DNA from: Hyaloscypha bicolor E
Lineage: Eukaryota; Ascomycota; Leotiomycetes; Helotiales; Hyaloscyphaceae
Direction: 5' to 3'
NCBI RefSeq assembly: GCF_002865645.1
Contig: NW_020194664.1
Location: forward strand, 244,104 to 308,103
Length of the DNA stretch: 64,000 nucleotides
Part shown: positions 25,140-39,429 of the stretch, one piece after another
Layout: every line of letters starts with the position of its first letter
How positions within the stretch are numbered: position 1 is the first letter of the stretch
Position numbers and translations under genes: made by a program
Notes under the pieces: model-generated
What the model saw: the letters and a program-made list of their open reading frames with translations, nothing else
Databases searched by the model: none
What the model was told of the DNA's origin: nothing

Positions 25140-25480
25140 AACCTTTAAATAAGGAGATTACATACCTATAGCTTAATTATTATATATTTAGGTTATTTAT
25201 ATAGAAAATAATAAAGACCTTATAATCTATATTTATATAAATATAAGGCTTTTTATTAAGTCTAGAAAGTTTAATTCTCTTAAGAATATCTATTTAATAC
25301 TTGTATTATAGAACAGGAAAGTCTTATAGCTTATATAAAGCTCGATTTATTTCTATTATATATTCTGGTATCTTAAAACTATCTAGTAGCTTATATATTA
25401 CTATAGGCCTATTAGAATTTCTTTCTGTATTAATAAATGCATTTATAATATTAAATTACTTTATTTCCAGATTAAAATAA
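25140..25480 (-). pseudogene. Copia reverse transcriptase remnant
   Basis: The - strand reads NAFINTERN.., DSFKIPEYIIEINRALYKL and FIIFYINNLNI, matching the Copia RT sequence from AFLN..L through RALYGL to the YVDD active site. YVDD has become YINN: both catalytic aspartates are now asparagine, each explained by one G-to-A change. Confidence 0.8.
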
Positions 25481-28400
25481 GCTATAATTATACTAGCTAT
25501 TTAAAAAGACCTTATTACAAGTATAGTAATATATATAAATAAGAGTAATATCTTCTTTTAGAGATCTCTATAAACTATTAGCCTTAAGTAATACCGAGTA
25601 ATATATTTATTAGAATTAATTTTATATATAAATACTTATTTTAAAGAAATCGAAAATATATTTACTTTATTACTAGAAATAATTCTCTAATAATATCGAG
25701 CTTTAAAGTTATTAATTTCTAGTTTAGTATCCGATTTGAAGTATTTCCTAACTAAATGCTTTTCTAGATTATTTCATGTTTTTAGAGCCTTTAAAAGATT
25801 ATTAATATGAATTTTTCTTATTATTATATTACCTAAAATACTCTATTCTAGGTATATTCTTAATTAAACTACTATTATAATTATAATATATATAGTCTTA
25901 TAATTGAATTCCTTTTTATAATTCTCTAGTTAATTAGGCTAGAGAGATCCTAAAAGAAATTCTAAATAGTTAATCTAATTTAATTCATTTATTATTTATA
26001 GTAATATACTTATTATAGTAATTATATTACTACTAGCTTTATTTAAATCTCTGTTCTAATTATTTTCTTTATATAAGTATATTTGAATTAGCCTATTTCT
26101 AGTTTTAATAATTAGCTTCTTTATCTATTTTCTCTTTAGTTTTATTATTTAATCTTCTATTTTAGCTAAGCTATTTGCTTTTTCTATAGAGAATTTTCCT
26201 ATTTCTATTAAGCTATTTACTCGTTCTATAAGTAAGTTTCCTGCTTTACTTATAAAAGCTATTAGTAGATCTTATTACTAGTCCTAAGAAGATTCTTTCC
26301 TACTTTTATTAGTTTAATATATTTCCCTAATAATTCTAATATACTTATTATATTTCTCTTTATAGTACTAAGCCTTCTTAAAAGCTTAGTACCTTTATTT
26401 CTATTACTTCTAGGCTCTAGTATACTTTCTGGCTCTGGAGCTTTTTATAGAATTATGAGTTCTATTTCTAATAAGGCTATAAAGCTCTCTATCCCTAAAT
26501 TATAACTTATTAGTATATTTGTTAGCTCTTTTAATTATTGGTTTATTTACTTATTACCTCCTAGTTTAGGCTCATTTTCTATTTATTCTAATAAGCTATT
26601 ATATTATAATTCCTTATTCTTAAAGATTAATTTAGTATTCTAAATCTTATTCTCTAGAAGTAGTTCTATTATATTTTTTATAATCTCTATACTATAGCCT
26701 TTAGTATATTTATAATTCTTTTTATAGAGAATATTCTTATTAAATATAATATTATATATAATAATTATTTTATTAAATATAAGAACCCAGATTTTATAAA
26801 TATTAGATATAATATATCTAATTAAATATTTAATATACCCGTATAATATAATCTTAAATACTTTCTTATTTCGTCCTGCTTTATAGTTTTTAATTATTAG
26901 ATATATTCTAGAACTATATATATAGATTTTATTTTAATTAGGCCTGAGATTAATTATTATTTAAGCTATAAGCTCTGGGTTATACTAATAGAAATAATTA
27001 TAGAATTATAAATCGAGTATTTTATTTAGTATTTTCTAGTAGTTTATATATAAGAAGCTTTAATTATATAAGTAGATTATAGCTATAGAACTCTCTAATT
27101 ATAGCTTTTCAGGCAAATTAGCTATTAAATATATTATAATAGCCTTATTTATAATCTCTTGCCTTATTTACTCGGTATTACTATTTGGCTTTTATATATA
27201 TAAAAGAGAAAGCTCGATTTTAATATCTTTTTCCTTTATTTAGATCTAATAGACTAATATTTCTTAGATTAGAATAACTGCCTTCTTCTAATTATATTTA
27301 ATATAAGTAATTAAAAGATTATATTACCTATATATCTAGTATTTAAAATCCCTAATTATATTAAATATTACTAAATTTTCTTTACTTAGTAAAAGATATC
27401 TAAAGAGCTTTTTACTAAATTTATTCTTAATTATTAGAATCTAGCTCGAACTATTATAATTATTTGAGTAATTAAATAAATCTTATAAGATTCTCTAAAA
27501 TAGTTAAGTAAATTTTCTCTTAGTTAGCCTATATAAGATTACTTGCCTAATATATATCTAAATATAAAATTCGTATATAATTCTTATTAGTCTATTAATT
27601 TTTATATTATATATATAATTAATAAGCTTTTATAGAGCTTTATAGTCTAAATACCCTGCTTTTATATATTATTTTTCTTCTAAATTACTTTTTAGCTTGA
27701 GATACTTCTTTAATCTTTTATATTAAGCTCTAATTAAATATTCAAGTATTAAAAATATAAGTATATTACTAGTACTAGTAGGAATTTCGAATGAAATATT
27801 AGAGTAAATAGAAAGCGGCTTATATTTAAGCAAAACTAAATTAAATCTATATTTTAATTATATTAATATTATATTTTTCTTATAATTTCCTAGTCTAATT
27901 ATAAGATTATATCTATAATACTAAGCTTTCTTTTTTATTATATAAGCTTCGGAAATAATATTTATATAGAACTCTTTAATAATTATAATATTATAGAGAA
28001 TTAGATTTTTAGTATATAGTCCTATAAGTCTATTAACTATATTTTTAATTATATAAGTACTATATCTAATAATTAGGAAACTAGTTATTTCTGCTTTTAT
28101 ATAATTATTAATTTTTGCTTTAATAAAAGTACTAGAATTAATTAGATTCTTACTATTAACTAGGTATATAGTACTATAGTTATCTAATAAAGTATTCTAA
28201 AAGAGCAGATATTTTGAGAAATTAAGTATTATATAGATTTCCTAACCTGGGCTCTGGATTATAAGTATAGGATTTACTAGAATAGTATTAAAATTCCTAG
28301 GAAATTGGGTTCCGGATGCATTAGGCTCCTTTTTAGAACTAGTACCGGGTATTGGCTTCTTTATAGCTTATTTACTAGTGATTTTTATATTATATTTCTT

Positions 28401-28499
28401 TTCTAACTAAGGTTTCAGATCTTTCTAATATTTAATTAAGAGCCTTTTCCGGATTTTTCTCATCTATTTCTTATTAGGCTTGAATTTTATTTAAGTTTT

Positions 28500-29390
28500 A
28501 CTTAATCTAGTAATTATAATTTCTATAATAGTATAGCTAAGTAAGTCCTACTTATACTTATAGATTTTAGAACCCTTATAAAGATACTTATAGTACTTAT
28601 ACTTGTCCGAATTAGGCTTGCCGTCTAATTCTTTACTAGTTTAATTCCCGAGTATAGTAAAGATTATAGGAGCTCCTAAGTACTTAGTATTCTAGTTTTC
28701 CAGAATAATCCAATTAAATACCTGGCTATACTATTCGAATATAAGAATTAGAAGCCCTAGCTTATCTTTATTATATAGATTACTAAGCTATTCTATTACC
28801 TAAATTAGTATAAGTTTCTGCTAGAGAGCTATTAAGAACTTAATTATTACTAGAATACCTTTAATTTTAGCGATTTTAAAAGCTCTGGCCCTATTAAGTA
28901 CCTTCTTCTAATTAGTAAACTAGTACTTTATACTCACTCTTTCTTTACTTACTTATAGTAGGACCGAGCTATATACTCTCCAAGTAGTAGTAATTTGTAC
29001 TATATCTATAGAAACGTATTTTATTAATAATGCCTTAAGAACCTTATAAATAGAGCTCTGCTTGCTTTCTTTAAATCCCAAAGCAAAGTTTATAAGAATC
29101 TTTATATTAACTATTTAATAGAGCTACTGCCTAATTATATAGTAGTATACTAGCTTGTTTATTTAGTCCAGTTTCTTGATCTTATAGTTCCGTAAGAGTA
29201 CCAAATAGTAATCTCTAATATCCCCGAATATTACAGGCTATAGAAATACTAGTTTTAATTCTTTCTTAGCTATAGGTCAAGTATCCTTATCCCAGTTCTC
29301 TGTTTTAACTTAGTATCTAGTATAGTAATTCTCTATTTCCTTTAGTATAAGCTTATTAATTATAGGAGAAGGCCTGGGAAGAGCCGCCAT
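28500..29390 (-). pseudogene. Copia gag remnant
   Basis: An ATG at 29390-29388 opens MAALPRPSPIINKLILKEIE, followed by NWDKDTWPIAKKEL with scattered stops. This resembles the N-terminal gag of fungal Copia elements. A decayed Cys-rich region follows at about 28620-28560. Confidence 0.7.
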
Positions 29391-29711
29391 ATTCGTTTTA
29401 ATTACTTTATTATTAAATGAATTAATCTTATCCTAGATGCCCTTATTACCGGCTGCTTTACAGAGAGTATTAAACTAGTTTGCCCAGGAACTGCGTTCCT
29501 TTAGGATAATAATCTTTATTATGGCTTCTAATATAATTGTAATTAAGCTTTAGAAACTATAGGAACTATAGAAATAGTTTCTATTAATTAGTTAATACCA
29601 GAAATATGAACTAAAGTATGATTTTTTAAAGAAATGAATTAAATAAGCTCTTGAATACTTTCTGTGGTATACTAATTAGGAAGCTTATTAGTATAAGGCC
29701 GGGCTTATAAC

Positions 29712-29882
29712 TAATATATATAAAGATTATAGAATAGGAAATTATATTAAATAGTAAAAGAGTTAATTAAACTAGCTAGAAAAGAGCTTGAGTAAAGTAT
29801 AAAGCTTTAGGAAATAAGTATATAGATCCTGACTAAGCAGAGCAATTATACTAGCCCTAATTCAGTAATTCTTACTATAATA
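29712..29882 (-). repeat. 5' LTR (171 bp) of the Copia element
   Basis: Direct repeat of 23443-23613; keeps a few more G/C bases. Confidence 0.9.
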
Positions 29883-30260
29883 ATTAATAAATTATAAGGC
29901 TAGTTATTTAAAGTAATAGAAGTGAATTTATAATTACTAGTTTTTTCTTATAACTAGTTCTATATAGTTATTTTATAAGTTATCTTATAAGTAGGGCTTT
30001 ATATTTTTTTACTTTCTAATATAGATTATATAAATAATATAGTATATTTAAAAATATTATAAGATCTTATTTAGCTTTTAATTTACTTATAAATAACTTT
30101 ATATATTTATAGGCTATTTTTTTTTATATTATTTATAAAAGATTTATAAAGAGTCTATATCTAATTTATATATTTAGCTAAAAGCCTTTACTATATTATA
30201 TAACTTTAGCTAGGGCCTTTATTATATAATATATTTCTTTTAATTCTAAATCTATTTGAG

Positions 30261-30347
30261 ACGAGTTTAGGGCAAAATTATTAATTGGCCCTAGAACTTA
30301 TATAAAGCCGCTAATTAATAATTTTAGTAAAGTAGCCCTAAACTCGT
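30261..30347. repeat. Small foldback element with two-part inverted repeat
   Basis: ACGAGTTTAGGGC (30261-30273) pairs with GCCCTAAACTCGT (30335-30347), and AAAATTATTAATT (30274-30286) pairs with AATTAATAATTTT (30313-30325). Both arms are exact, and the right arm is split by nine bases. Confidence 0.75.
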
Positions 30348-31030
30348 TTATAATTATTTAAATATATTTATTTAATAAAAATATAATAATAAAATTTAAT
30401 ATAATATTTATTATAATAAGTTAAAACCTAATTTATATATTTAATTATAAGCTTTTATTATATAATATATTTTCTTTTATTAATAAAATAATTATATATT
30501 ATCTAAAAAAATATAATTTTATTTCTTTTTAGATAATTCTATTTAGTTAATTAAATTACTAGTTTTTTATATATAAAGTTCTAGCTAATAATATTTAAAA
30601 AAATCTTATTTTTACTAATTTGAAATTATATATATATAAAGCTAGAAATTAAAAAGATTTAAATTTATATATAAAAAATAAAGCTTAAAATAAATAAAAC
30701 TAGAAATAAACTTTATTTAAAACTATTTATAAAGCTAATATTTTAATAAGACTTTAAAATATATAATAACTAGTAATAAAAAGTATTTAAAATTATATAT
30801 AAAAGTCAGAATATTAATTTAATTAATTAATATTAGAAATTATTTGGGTTTTTCTAAATCTAGTTTAAAAATATTATTAAATTCGTTTATTATATAAAGA
30901 TTTAAAAACAAGACTTCTAATAATTAATTAAATAAATAAAGAGTTATATAAAGCTAAAATAATAAATAAAGTTCCCTAATAGCTATAAAAAGCTTTTATA
31001 ATATAATTTTAATAATTATTAAAACTAATT

Positions 31031-31941
31031 ATAATTATATTTTAGGACTTATACTAAATTCCCTATATTCCTATAAGTTTAGTATATATTAGTAATATAA
31101 TTAAAAATCTATAATACGATTATTTTTATTATTACATTAATTTTAATTAATTAAATATTAATACTATAGCCAAATTTAATTCAGAAGAAAAGAAAAGAAT
31201 AGTCTAGGCCTCTAATTTCTATTTCAGGAACTTATATATTAAAAATCTGTAATTATATATTAATTCAGGATTAAATTAGGCCTCTGGAAAGTACGGCTTA
31301 CTAGCTAATTACTATAAAATACTAAAAGAGGCTTTAATAAGGTCCTTTATTATAATTAGAAAAATTCCCTAAAGTAGTTTATTAATTTATTAATTTATTT
31401 GGGCTATAATATTAATTTTAAGAAAATATAGGAAATAGGTAATAAGATTTTAGGAAAGAATATATCTATTTATTAGATAATATATATTTATATATAATAA
31501 TAAATATTAGATAGAAAGCTTGGTTTTATTAAGTTACTTCTTTCTTTCTCTTCCATTTTATAATAATATAATTAGATTAGCTACTAATAGAAAGAAAATA
31601 ATTATTAGATATATAAATTAAGATATAATAGTTATATAATTAATTAATTTCTTAAAATCGAAGTATTTTAAAATAGTTACTAATAAGGTAAAATATATAA
31701 TATTTCTAGTATTTTATACTATATATATATATATATATATAATATAAAAATAAGAGAATTTCAATTATTAATTATAGTATAAACTTTATATAAAATATTT
31801 TTCTTTAATTTTTACTAAAATTCCGAAAATTAGTATTCTAAAAAAATAATTATATTACTAATTTTTAATTAAATTACTAATATATACTAAACCTATAAGA
31901 ATATAAAAGATTTAGTATAAGTTCTAATATATAATTATAAT
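31031..31941. mobile_element. TIR-bounded DNA transposon or MITE remnant, about 0.9 kb
   Basis: Arms of about 70 bp at 31031-31105 and 31868-31941 are inverted copies with transition differences. Core words are GGACTTATACTAAAT and CTATAAGTTTAGTATATATTAG on the left, and ACTAATATATACTAAACCTATAAG with ATTTAGTATAAGTTC on the right. No transposase seen; superfamily and exact ends not determined. Confidence 0.6.
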
Positions 31942-33109
31942 AAATAAATTTAATAATAAATATAGTTATATAAATTAAATTAATTAATAAATATAATAAT
32001 ATAAAATCTTTTATAAATAGAAATATTCTTATTATTATATATATCTTTTTAATTTTTTATTATAAAATAATTAAAAGCCTGCTTTTGAAATTCTAATAAA
32101 TTTAATAGAAATAATTTGATTTTATATTTCTAGTTTAAAGAATTTTTATAAATAAAACTAGAAATTAATAAAAATATAATTAGTAAAAAAAAAAGAATTT
32201 AATATAGGTTGAAATATTTATTTGAGAATTAATAAAATAAATATATTTATAATTAAAAAATTATTTAAATAAATAAATCTAGCTTTTATTAATTCCCAAA
32301 AAAAACTTAAAAGAAATTAAATCGAATTTAATAAAAATTAATTTCTTTAAATAATTTTAGAAATAATTTTAATTATTTAATTTTATAAATAAAAAAAATA
32401 AAAATAAAAGTATTTTTAAAATATTATTATAATTAAATTTATAAAAGAAATTATATAAGAAATATAATTTTAAATTATAGATAATTAATAACTCGTTAAT
32501 TAAAAATAAAAATATAAGAATTTATTATTTAAATTAATTAAATAAAAGGCCTAAAAGTCTTTTTTTATTTAAAGCTATTTTATTTATTTAGCTAATAAAA
32601 TAAAAGCCTATTATAAATAATATAAAATAGTAATTAAAAGTATTTTTAATTAAGTTTTTTAAAATAAAATTAATTAATAAAAAAAGAAAACCCTTTATTT
32701 TTAATATAACTAAAATAAAGCTATATTTAAGTTTCTTTTTTCGAATTAATAAATAATAAAAAATTAAAAAATTAAAAATAGTTTAAAATAAAAATATAAA
32801 ATATAAAAATATTAAAAATAGTTCTAAAAATAATTAAAATAATTTAAAATTAGAATTAAAATAAAACTAGAAATAAAAATAAAAATAAAAATAGAAATAA
32901 AAGTAAAAATAAAAAGAATTTAAATTTATATAATTTAAAAAAGAACGAGTTTTTAATAAAAGTTATAATTAATAATATATAAAAATAAAATTAGATTTCT
33001 TTTTCTTATATTAATAATAATTAATAAAAAGTATTTTATAGAAATTCTTATTAATTTTAAATATATATTATATAAAATAAATAAATATTATTTTATTAAT
33101 TAATATAAT

Positions 33110-33253
33110 TATTAATATAATTATTTTTTCGGGATTTAAAATAGAAAATATAATTATATAATTTTATATTTTATAAATAATTTAATTACTAAACTAGATT
33201 TTATTAAACCTAATAAATTAAGGAATTATATATTAATATTATAATATTATAAT
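33110..33253 (+). repeat. Truncated LTR of the 35380-family, forward orientation
   Basis: Starts TATTAATATAATTATTT and follows the LTR consensus (RIP form) until ATATTATAAT, where the next element begins. The missing half was not found beyond the nest. Confidence 0.6.
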
Positions 33254-33488
33254 TATTAGTTTACTAATAATATATAGTATTATTATATAATTATAAAATA
33301 TAAATATATTAAAATTAATAAAGTTATTATTATTTAGAAATAAGAATTATAATATTATAATATTAATATATAATTCCTAAATTTATTAAGCCTAATAAGA
33401 ACTAGTTTACTAATTAAGTTATATTTATAATATAAATTTATATAACTAGTTATATAACTAGAAAATTTATAATATAGCTATTTTAATA
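33254..33488 (-). repeat. Left (3') LTR of the host Copia element (235 bp)
   Basis: Starts TATTAGTTTACTAATAATATA and ends GCTATTTTAATA. This is the RIP form of the intact LTR at 44342-44577 read in reverse. Confidence 0.8.
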
Positions 33489-35379
33489 TTAGAATTTTTT
33501 AAAAATACTAAAAATAGTATTTTTTTCTAATTATATACTAATTTTCTAATCTGGTCTAATATTAGATTTTTAAATACTTTATATATCTATATTATTTTTA
33601 AGGTTTTAGTTATATATTAAAGGCTATAGCCTTTTATATATAACTTTTCCTTTTATAATATTCTTTTTTCTTATATATCTCTTTTCTATTTTATTTATAT
33701 TTAATTTATTTCTCTATATTTAATTATATTATATTTATATTAATTATATATTTAAAGATATTTATTATTTTCGATTTTATTATAGAATTAATAGAATTTA
33801 ATTCTTTTTTAATTTCTATAATTTCTTATTATTTATATATCTAATAAAAATATATTTTATTAATTATAAATTTAATTAAAATACTTATATTAAAGTTATA
33901 AGCTATATTATAAAGTTTTAAAGCTAGAATACTTCTAATAACTCTTTTATATTTAATAAAAAAGTAATAGAAAATATTAGTATATCTAGTTCTATTTATT
34001 AAAAGTAAAATATATCTAATTTAAAAAAAGAAATCTCTATTATTTATAAATAAAATATTCGTAAAAATAATTAAATATAGGAACTTTTTTATTAGCTTTA
34101 TAAATTTTAGTTCTTTAATAATATTTTTAATTTGCTATTAAATATATTTATTAAATACTTTTATATTAATTTCCGAGAATTTAATAGTTTAAATAATAAT
34201 TAATAAATTATATAAAGCTTCTAATTAATAGATTAATATAATAGATTAGTTCTTAATAAAGAGATTTTAATAAATAATACTTCTATTATTTATAATAGTA
34301 ATATTTTTTATAAAAATAATTTAAAGGTTTTTATATTATTATTTTTATATAAAAATAATTCTAATAGTATTTATATAAATAATACTTTTATTAAACTTGA
34401 AATTATAATTAAAAATAAAATATTTATATTTCTTAGTTCAGAATTTAGTTTCTTAAAGCTTTAATTATTTTATTTTTATAAAATTATTAGTTCTAATAAA
34501 TAAGATATTATTAGTTTAAAAACTAATAATTTTAAAGAATTATTTACTATATAGGAAATAAGAGTTATAAATTTATTGTTTTATAAAAAGCTTATTAATA
34601 TAATAAAAATAATAAGTTTTAAACTAGTAGTTTCTAGCTTTTAATATATTATATAATAGTTTTATAATCTTTAAAATAGAATTATTTTTTAGATTTAGCT
34701 TATAAAATATTATATAAATATAATTTTATAATATTTATTATTATAGTAATAAAATTAAAAATAATTTTTTAGCTAATATATTAAATAATTAATAATTATA
34801 TTAATATTATATGTTTTTTACTATTATTATAAGCTTAGATAACTAGTTTTAATTTCTTAAATTCTTTTTCTATATTTTTATTTTTAATCTTATTAATAAA
34901 TCGAGAATTAATTTTTTTTTTTAGTATCTGAATTCTAGAAATAACTTTAAATATATTCTTTTTTAAAAAAGTAATAATTTTAATTTAATAAGAATACCGT
35001 AATATTCGGGTTCTTATTAAAGTATTTTTTATTATATTTTAGTAAAATAATAGAAATAGTAAAAGGAATTATATTTATATTACTTTTAGTTTTATTATAA
35101 AATTTAAAAATAAGTTTAATTCAAGACTATTAGTAATAACTTTAATATCTCTTATATAAAAGAGCTTTATAAAAGTTAAATAAAAGACAATATTATTATA
35201 TAATAAAGCTAATATATAATTCTTTTTATTAATAGCTATTAGTTTATATAGCCTATTCTAATTACTAAATTAACTAGTATTTCTTTTATATTATATAAGA
35301 ATATTCGAATATAGAAATAGTTTATAAATATTAATAATATTAGAACTATTTCGAGTATTTAGGGCATTTATAATTTAAT

Positions 35380-35615
35380 TATCGGAATAGCTATACTGCG
35401 AATTTCCTGGTTATATAACTAGTTATATAAGCTCGTATTACAGGTATAACTCGACCGGTAGACTAGTCCCTATTAGGCTTAGTAGATTTAGGGATTATAT
35501 ATTAATACTATAATATTATAATCCTTATTTCTAAATAATAATAACTTTACTAACTATATGCAAATAGTACTTTTATACCTATATAATAATACTATATATT
35601 ATTAGTAAACTAATA
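35380..35615 (+). repeat. 5' LTR (236 bp), heavily RIP-mutated
   Basis: Same length as the 3' LTR. Differences checked along the first 140 bases are all C-to-T or G-to-A. Confidence 0.92.
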
Positions 35616-36091
35616 CTAATTAGTTTATATATATAAATTAGAGAAGATTTTAGATTAGTTCTAAAAGCATTTAGTAACCTAAAACAAATCTAGTCTATTC
35701 TATATTAAAGGGAGGAACTACTTATTAACTTTATAAAAGTATTTAATAGCCTATAGAGAAGATATCTAGCTCTTACTAATTAATAAGCGATTAGTCATTT
35801 AACTATCCATCTATTTAACTTCTACTATTCTTTAAAACCAACTTTTTTTAGCCCCAAGACTATTTTCTTAGAAACTATCTTTTTCACTTATATAATACCC
35901 GTATCTACGGGAACCTTTCTCCGGAACATATGCCCTATATATGCCCTTGAAGCTCTTTAACTACTACTTTGATTTTACTATCAAATCGAGTCCTTTGAGC
36001 TTTAGACCCTCCCGAAATCGTAATATTTCACTTCCTAAATTTCTCGTTGCGGACGAAATATTTAAGGGCGAAATATTTACTTTAATACCCC

Positions 36092-36252
36092 ACCAGGTAT
36101 CTGGGCATCTGGTATCTAAACCAGGCATCTGATATCTCAACCACCAGGCATCTGGTATCTTAATAACTAGGCATCTGGCATCTTAACCAGGTATCTGAAC
36201 TGGGTATCTGGCATCTAAACCAGGTATCTGAACCAGGTATCTGGATACCTTT
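36092..36252 (+). repeat. Leader tandem repeat with GGCATCTGGTATCT core
   Basis: At least eight imperfect copies of CCAGGYATCTGGTATCTNAA. The reverse complement is found in the sister element at about 51960-52030. The same core occurs in the unrelated Gypsy LTRs. Confidence 0.8.
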
Positions 36253-36653
36253 ACTACCGAACCCTTTCCACGAACCTACCACCAGTATGGGCTCCGATAA
36301 ATTATTAATCGGGATTATTAATTAGTAATCGTTATCGGCTAAGCAATTAATAAACGATTAATATCGATAATTATTATTAATAAAAGTGGGCCCAGTCATT
36401 AAACGAGCCCTATTACGGCTTTCTAGTTCAATTATAAACTAATTAGTATTAAGATTAGTATAAAAGTAGACTATTATAAATATACTATTATACTTTCTAT
36501 TTAATAGTCTATTATATAATATAGACTAGCTAGTATTTAATACGTAATACTAAGATTCACACTACTATTTCTTCTAAAAAAGATTAAAATTTTCATATTC
36601 TCTTTTATTCTCTCTTTAATATATAATAGTACTTTATTTTCTATTATTTAAAT

Positions 36654-38830
36654 ATGACTTCTGAATCTGCTTTATTAATCTATTAAGCCTCTACTAATAT
36701 AGACTCGATTTAATCCAAATCTGATTTTAAATAAAAAGAACTTATAAGAGCTATTTGGGCTTATACTTATCTCGGGTATCCAGATATAGGAGAACTACCC
36801 AAATATTACTATTATCTTTCTTATAAAAAGGAAAATCTACCGAATATTTATTCGACTTTAGTCTCTACTAATTAATATAATTATCTCAAGTTAGTATATA
36901 ATATTACTATTAAAAGCAGATCGGAAATTAGTTTACTTTAATTAAAAGTAATTAACTAGCTATAATAGTTTTATTTATAAATAAAGTCATTTGGCCAAAT
37001 AACTGAAATTAATATATATATCTTTTAATAATACCTTAATTAGATAGTAATTTATAAAGCTTTAATTTCATTAATTATTATCTATAATTTATTTTTTTAA
37101 ATAGTTAAATAACCTGAATTTCATATCTTTTATTAAATACTTAATCCAGAATCTTAGTTCTTTCTTTCTATAACTTACTCTTATATAAGAAAAAAGCTTA
37201 GGAAATACTAGGTTAGCTTAAAGGATATTATATAATGAAAACTCTAGTCTATAGTTTCAAGTATTTATCTTACTTTTAATATCTGGACTTTTTTATAAGA
37301 ATATCTTTTTTTAGGTATTATTATATATTTTATTAAATAATAAGATAAGAATTATATAAAGGCCCTTCTAGCTCTTTATATAGTACTAGGTTATTTAGGA
37401 GAAAACTAATTTACGGTTTTATAACCTATACTTTAAGACTATAGTATTACTAAATAACTTGAAGCTATTATTAGTAATAATACTAGTATAAATAGTATAT
37501 TATATCGAGCTATTTAGGCTTATTTACTAAGGGAAGAAGAATTGAAATAGAATATTTCATAATAGTAGATTTATTATTTAGAATATATTATTAACCTTTT
37601 TATATAAGCCTTTTTATTTTATAATATTTTTATAAATAGAGAATTAGAAATACTTAATAAATAAAAGAACTTGAGAGATTTAGAAGCCCTATTAAGTAAT
37701 AAGGAAAAATAAATAAAATTTCGACTTTTGGGATTATTAGGCTAGCTTTATAATATTATTATATATATTTATTACTTTCCTAGTTAGATTACTAGATTTA
37801 AAGCTTTTACTAGAAGAATAATTCCTCTTAATAATCGGATATAATAGAATAGCTAGTATATAATACTTAATATTACTCTTTAGTAATATATTTATCTTAA
37901 TATCTATTATAAAAAATATCTTACAGATCTGAAATTAGATTACTTTAGTCCAGAAGACTAGGGAAAGCTTTAGATAATTTCTATCTTTTTTAAACTATTT
38001 TATAGAGCTATTCTTGAGACTTAAGAAAATACTATAACTATTAATTAGGTACTTTTTATAATAGATATTTTGATTCGAGTATTTAATAGATTACTAGTAA
38101 ATAATAATTTTTATACTAATTTTTATATTAATTTTTATACTAATCTTTATACTAATCTTTATTACTTGAATTAATAATACTAACTATAATATAATAGAAT
38201 ATATATATAAATAATAAAGACTTTTATACTCGAATCCGGAAAGAATAAGAAGTCTTTAATATATATTACCGCAAGTCTAATAATATACCTTTTTATATTA
38301 CTACTTTTATACTTTATTCGAATTATTATATAAAATATATTAGGGCTAATTAGAAGAAAAGATAGATTTAGCTTACCTTAACTAAAATTAAAAAGCTTTA
38401 GGAGAAATATCGAGATTAGATATCTATTTCTAATAGTTTAATACTAGTTAAGGAAATTAAATAGCTAGTAAAGAAAGAACTAGATAATTTTAATAAGATT
38501 ACTCAGATATTAGAGAAATATATATAGCCGGCAAGTTAAGACAAATATAAGAATTATTATTAGAAGAAGCCATATAATATTAGAGACTTGTCTATACTTT
38601 AATAATAGTATTAAGATATATAAAAAAGATACTAGCTAAAGCTCTTACTTATAGTAATTAATATTCTTTTAATTCTAGTAATAAGTACTAAAATAAAACA
38701 AATCTTTTCAGGTACTTACTATATAATATTATAAAATAGAACCCAAATAATAGCTAAAACTTTAGAAATAATAAAATACTTAAAATATTAGAAAAGAAAT
38801 AGGATTTTGAGTGTTTTTATTAATACTAAT
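36654..38830 (+). pseudogene. hAT transposase remnant
   Basis: From ATG 36654 the frame opens MTSESALLI and then decays. Family landmarks follow in order. IIPLNNRI--NS-Y lies at about 37835, where the intact family has the RWNS box (CGA TGG now TAA TAG). YFSPED-GKL-IISIFFKLFYRAILET lies at about 37940-38030. Next are YIRANWKK, the PAS-DKYKNYY motif, and near 38700 QIFSGT-Y..NRTQIIAKTLEIIKYLKY, the C-terminal hATC dimerisation region. Dozens of stops, consistent with RIP. If intact it would cut and paste elements with CAGTRTGGGC ends. Confidence 0.85.
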
Positions 38831-39429
38831 AAGAAATAATAAGATTAGTATAAAAATTAGTATAATTATAATTATTTTCTTTATAATTTATAACTACTAG
38901 TATCTCAAAAATATAGTATCTAGCTAACTACTACTTTTACTAAAAAAGTTTCTCAAATATTATTAAGTAGCTATAGTATTTTCTATAACCTATAACTTAG
39001 AATTAGATAGGAAGACATATTAGTATAAGCTATTCTTTAGCTTCTTTCTAGTATATACTAGTAATATTACTACTTTATGGCCTTTTCGAGATTTAGTAAA
39101 GAAATAAAAGCTAGTAGTATTTAATTTAGCCTCGGATTCTGGCTACTAAATAGTAGAACTAGGAAAATTAATTCATTTATTATTTCTCTATATCTAACTA
39201 GCCAAGTTTCTCTAAATAGCCTTTTTGCCTAATATAAAGAATTTAGTAGGACTAATAAGTATAATATAATTACTATATAATAATTAGTAATTAATATAAA
39301 GATAAGTAAAATTCATACTTACTATATAATAATCTAATCTTATAAAATAAGAATCTTTTCTTCTTTTACTAAGTTTCCTACTATACTACAAACTTAATAT
39401 ACTTGTATTTCTATTTTAGTTAGTTTTAT

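Larger units (their letters stand above)
23443..29882 (-). mobile_element. Ty1/Copia LTR retrotransposon, full length, RIP-inactivated
   Basis: LTRs of 171 bp each (23443-23613 and 29712-29882), starting TAATATATATAAAG and ending CTATAATA, are flanked by a 5-bp duplication ATTAA (23438-23442 and 29883-29887). Coding is on the - strand: gag starts near the right LTR and reverse transcriptase lies near the left one, the Copia order. Confidence 0.92.
29888..33109. other. AT-rich RIP-degraded block
   Basis: No coding frame. Contains a foldback repeat (30261-30347) and a TIR-bounded remnant (31031-31941), listed separately. The rest shows nothing recognisable. Confidence 0.5.
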
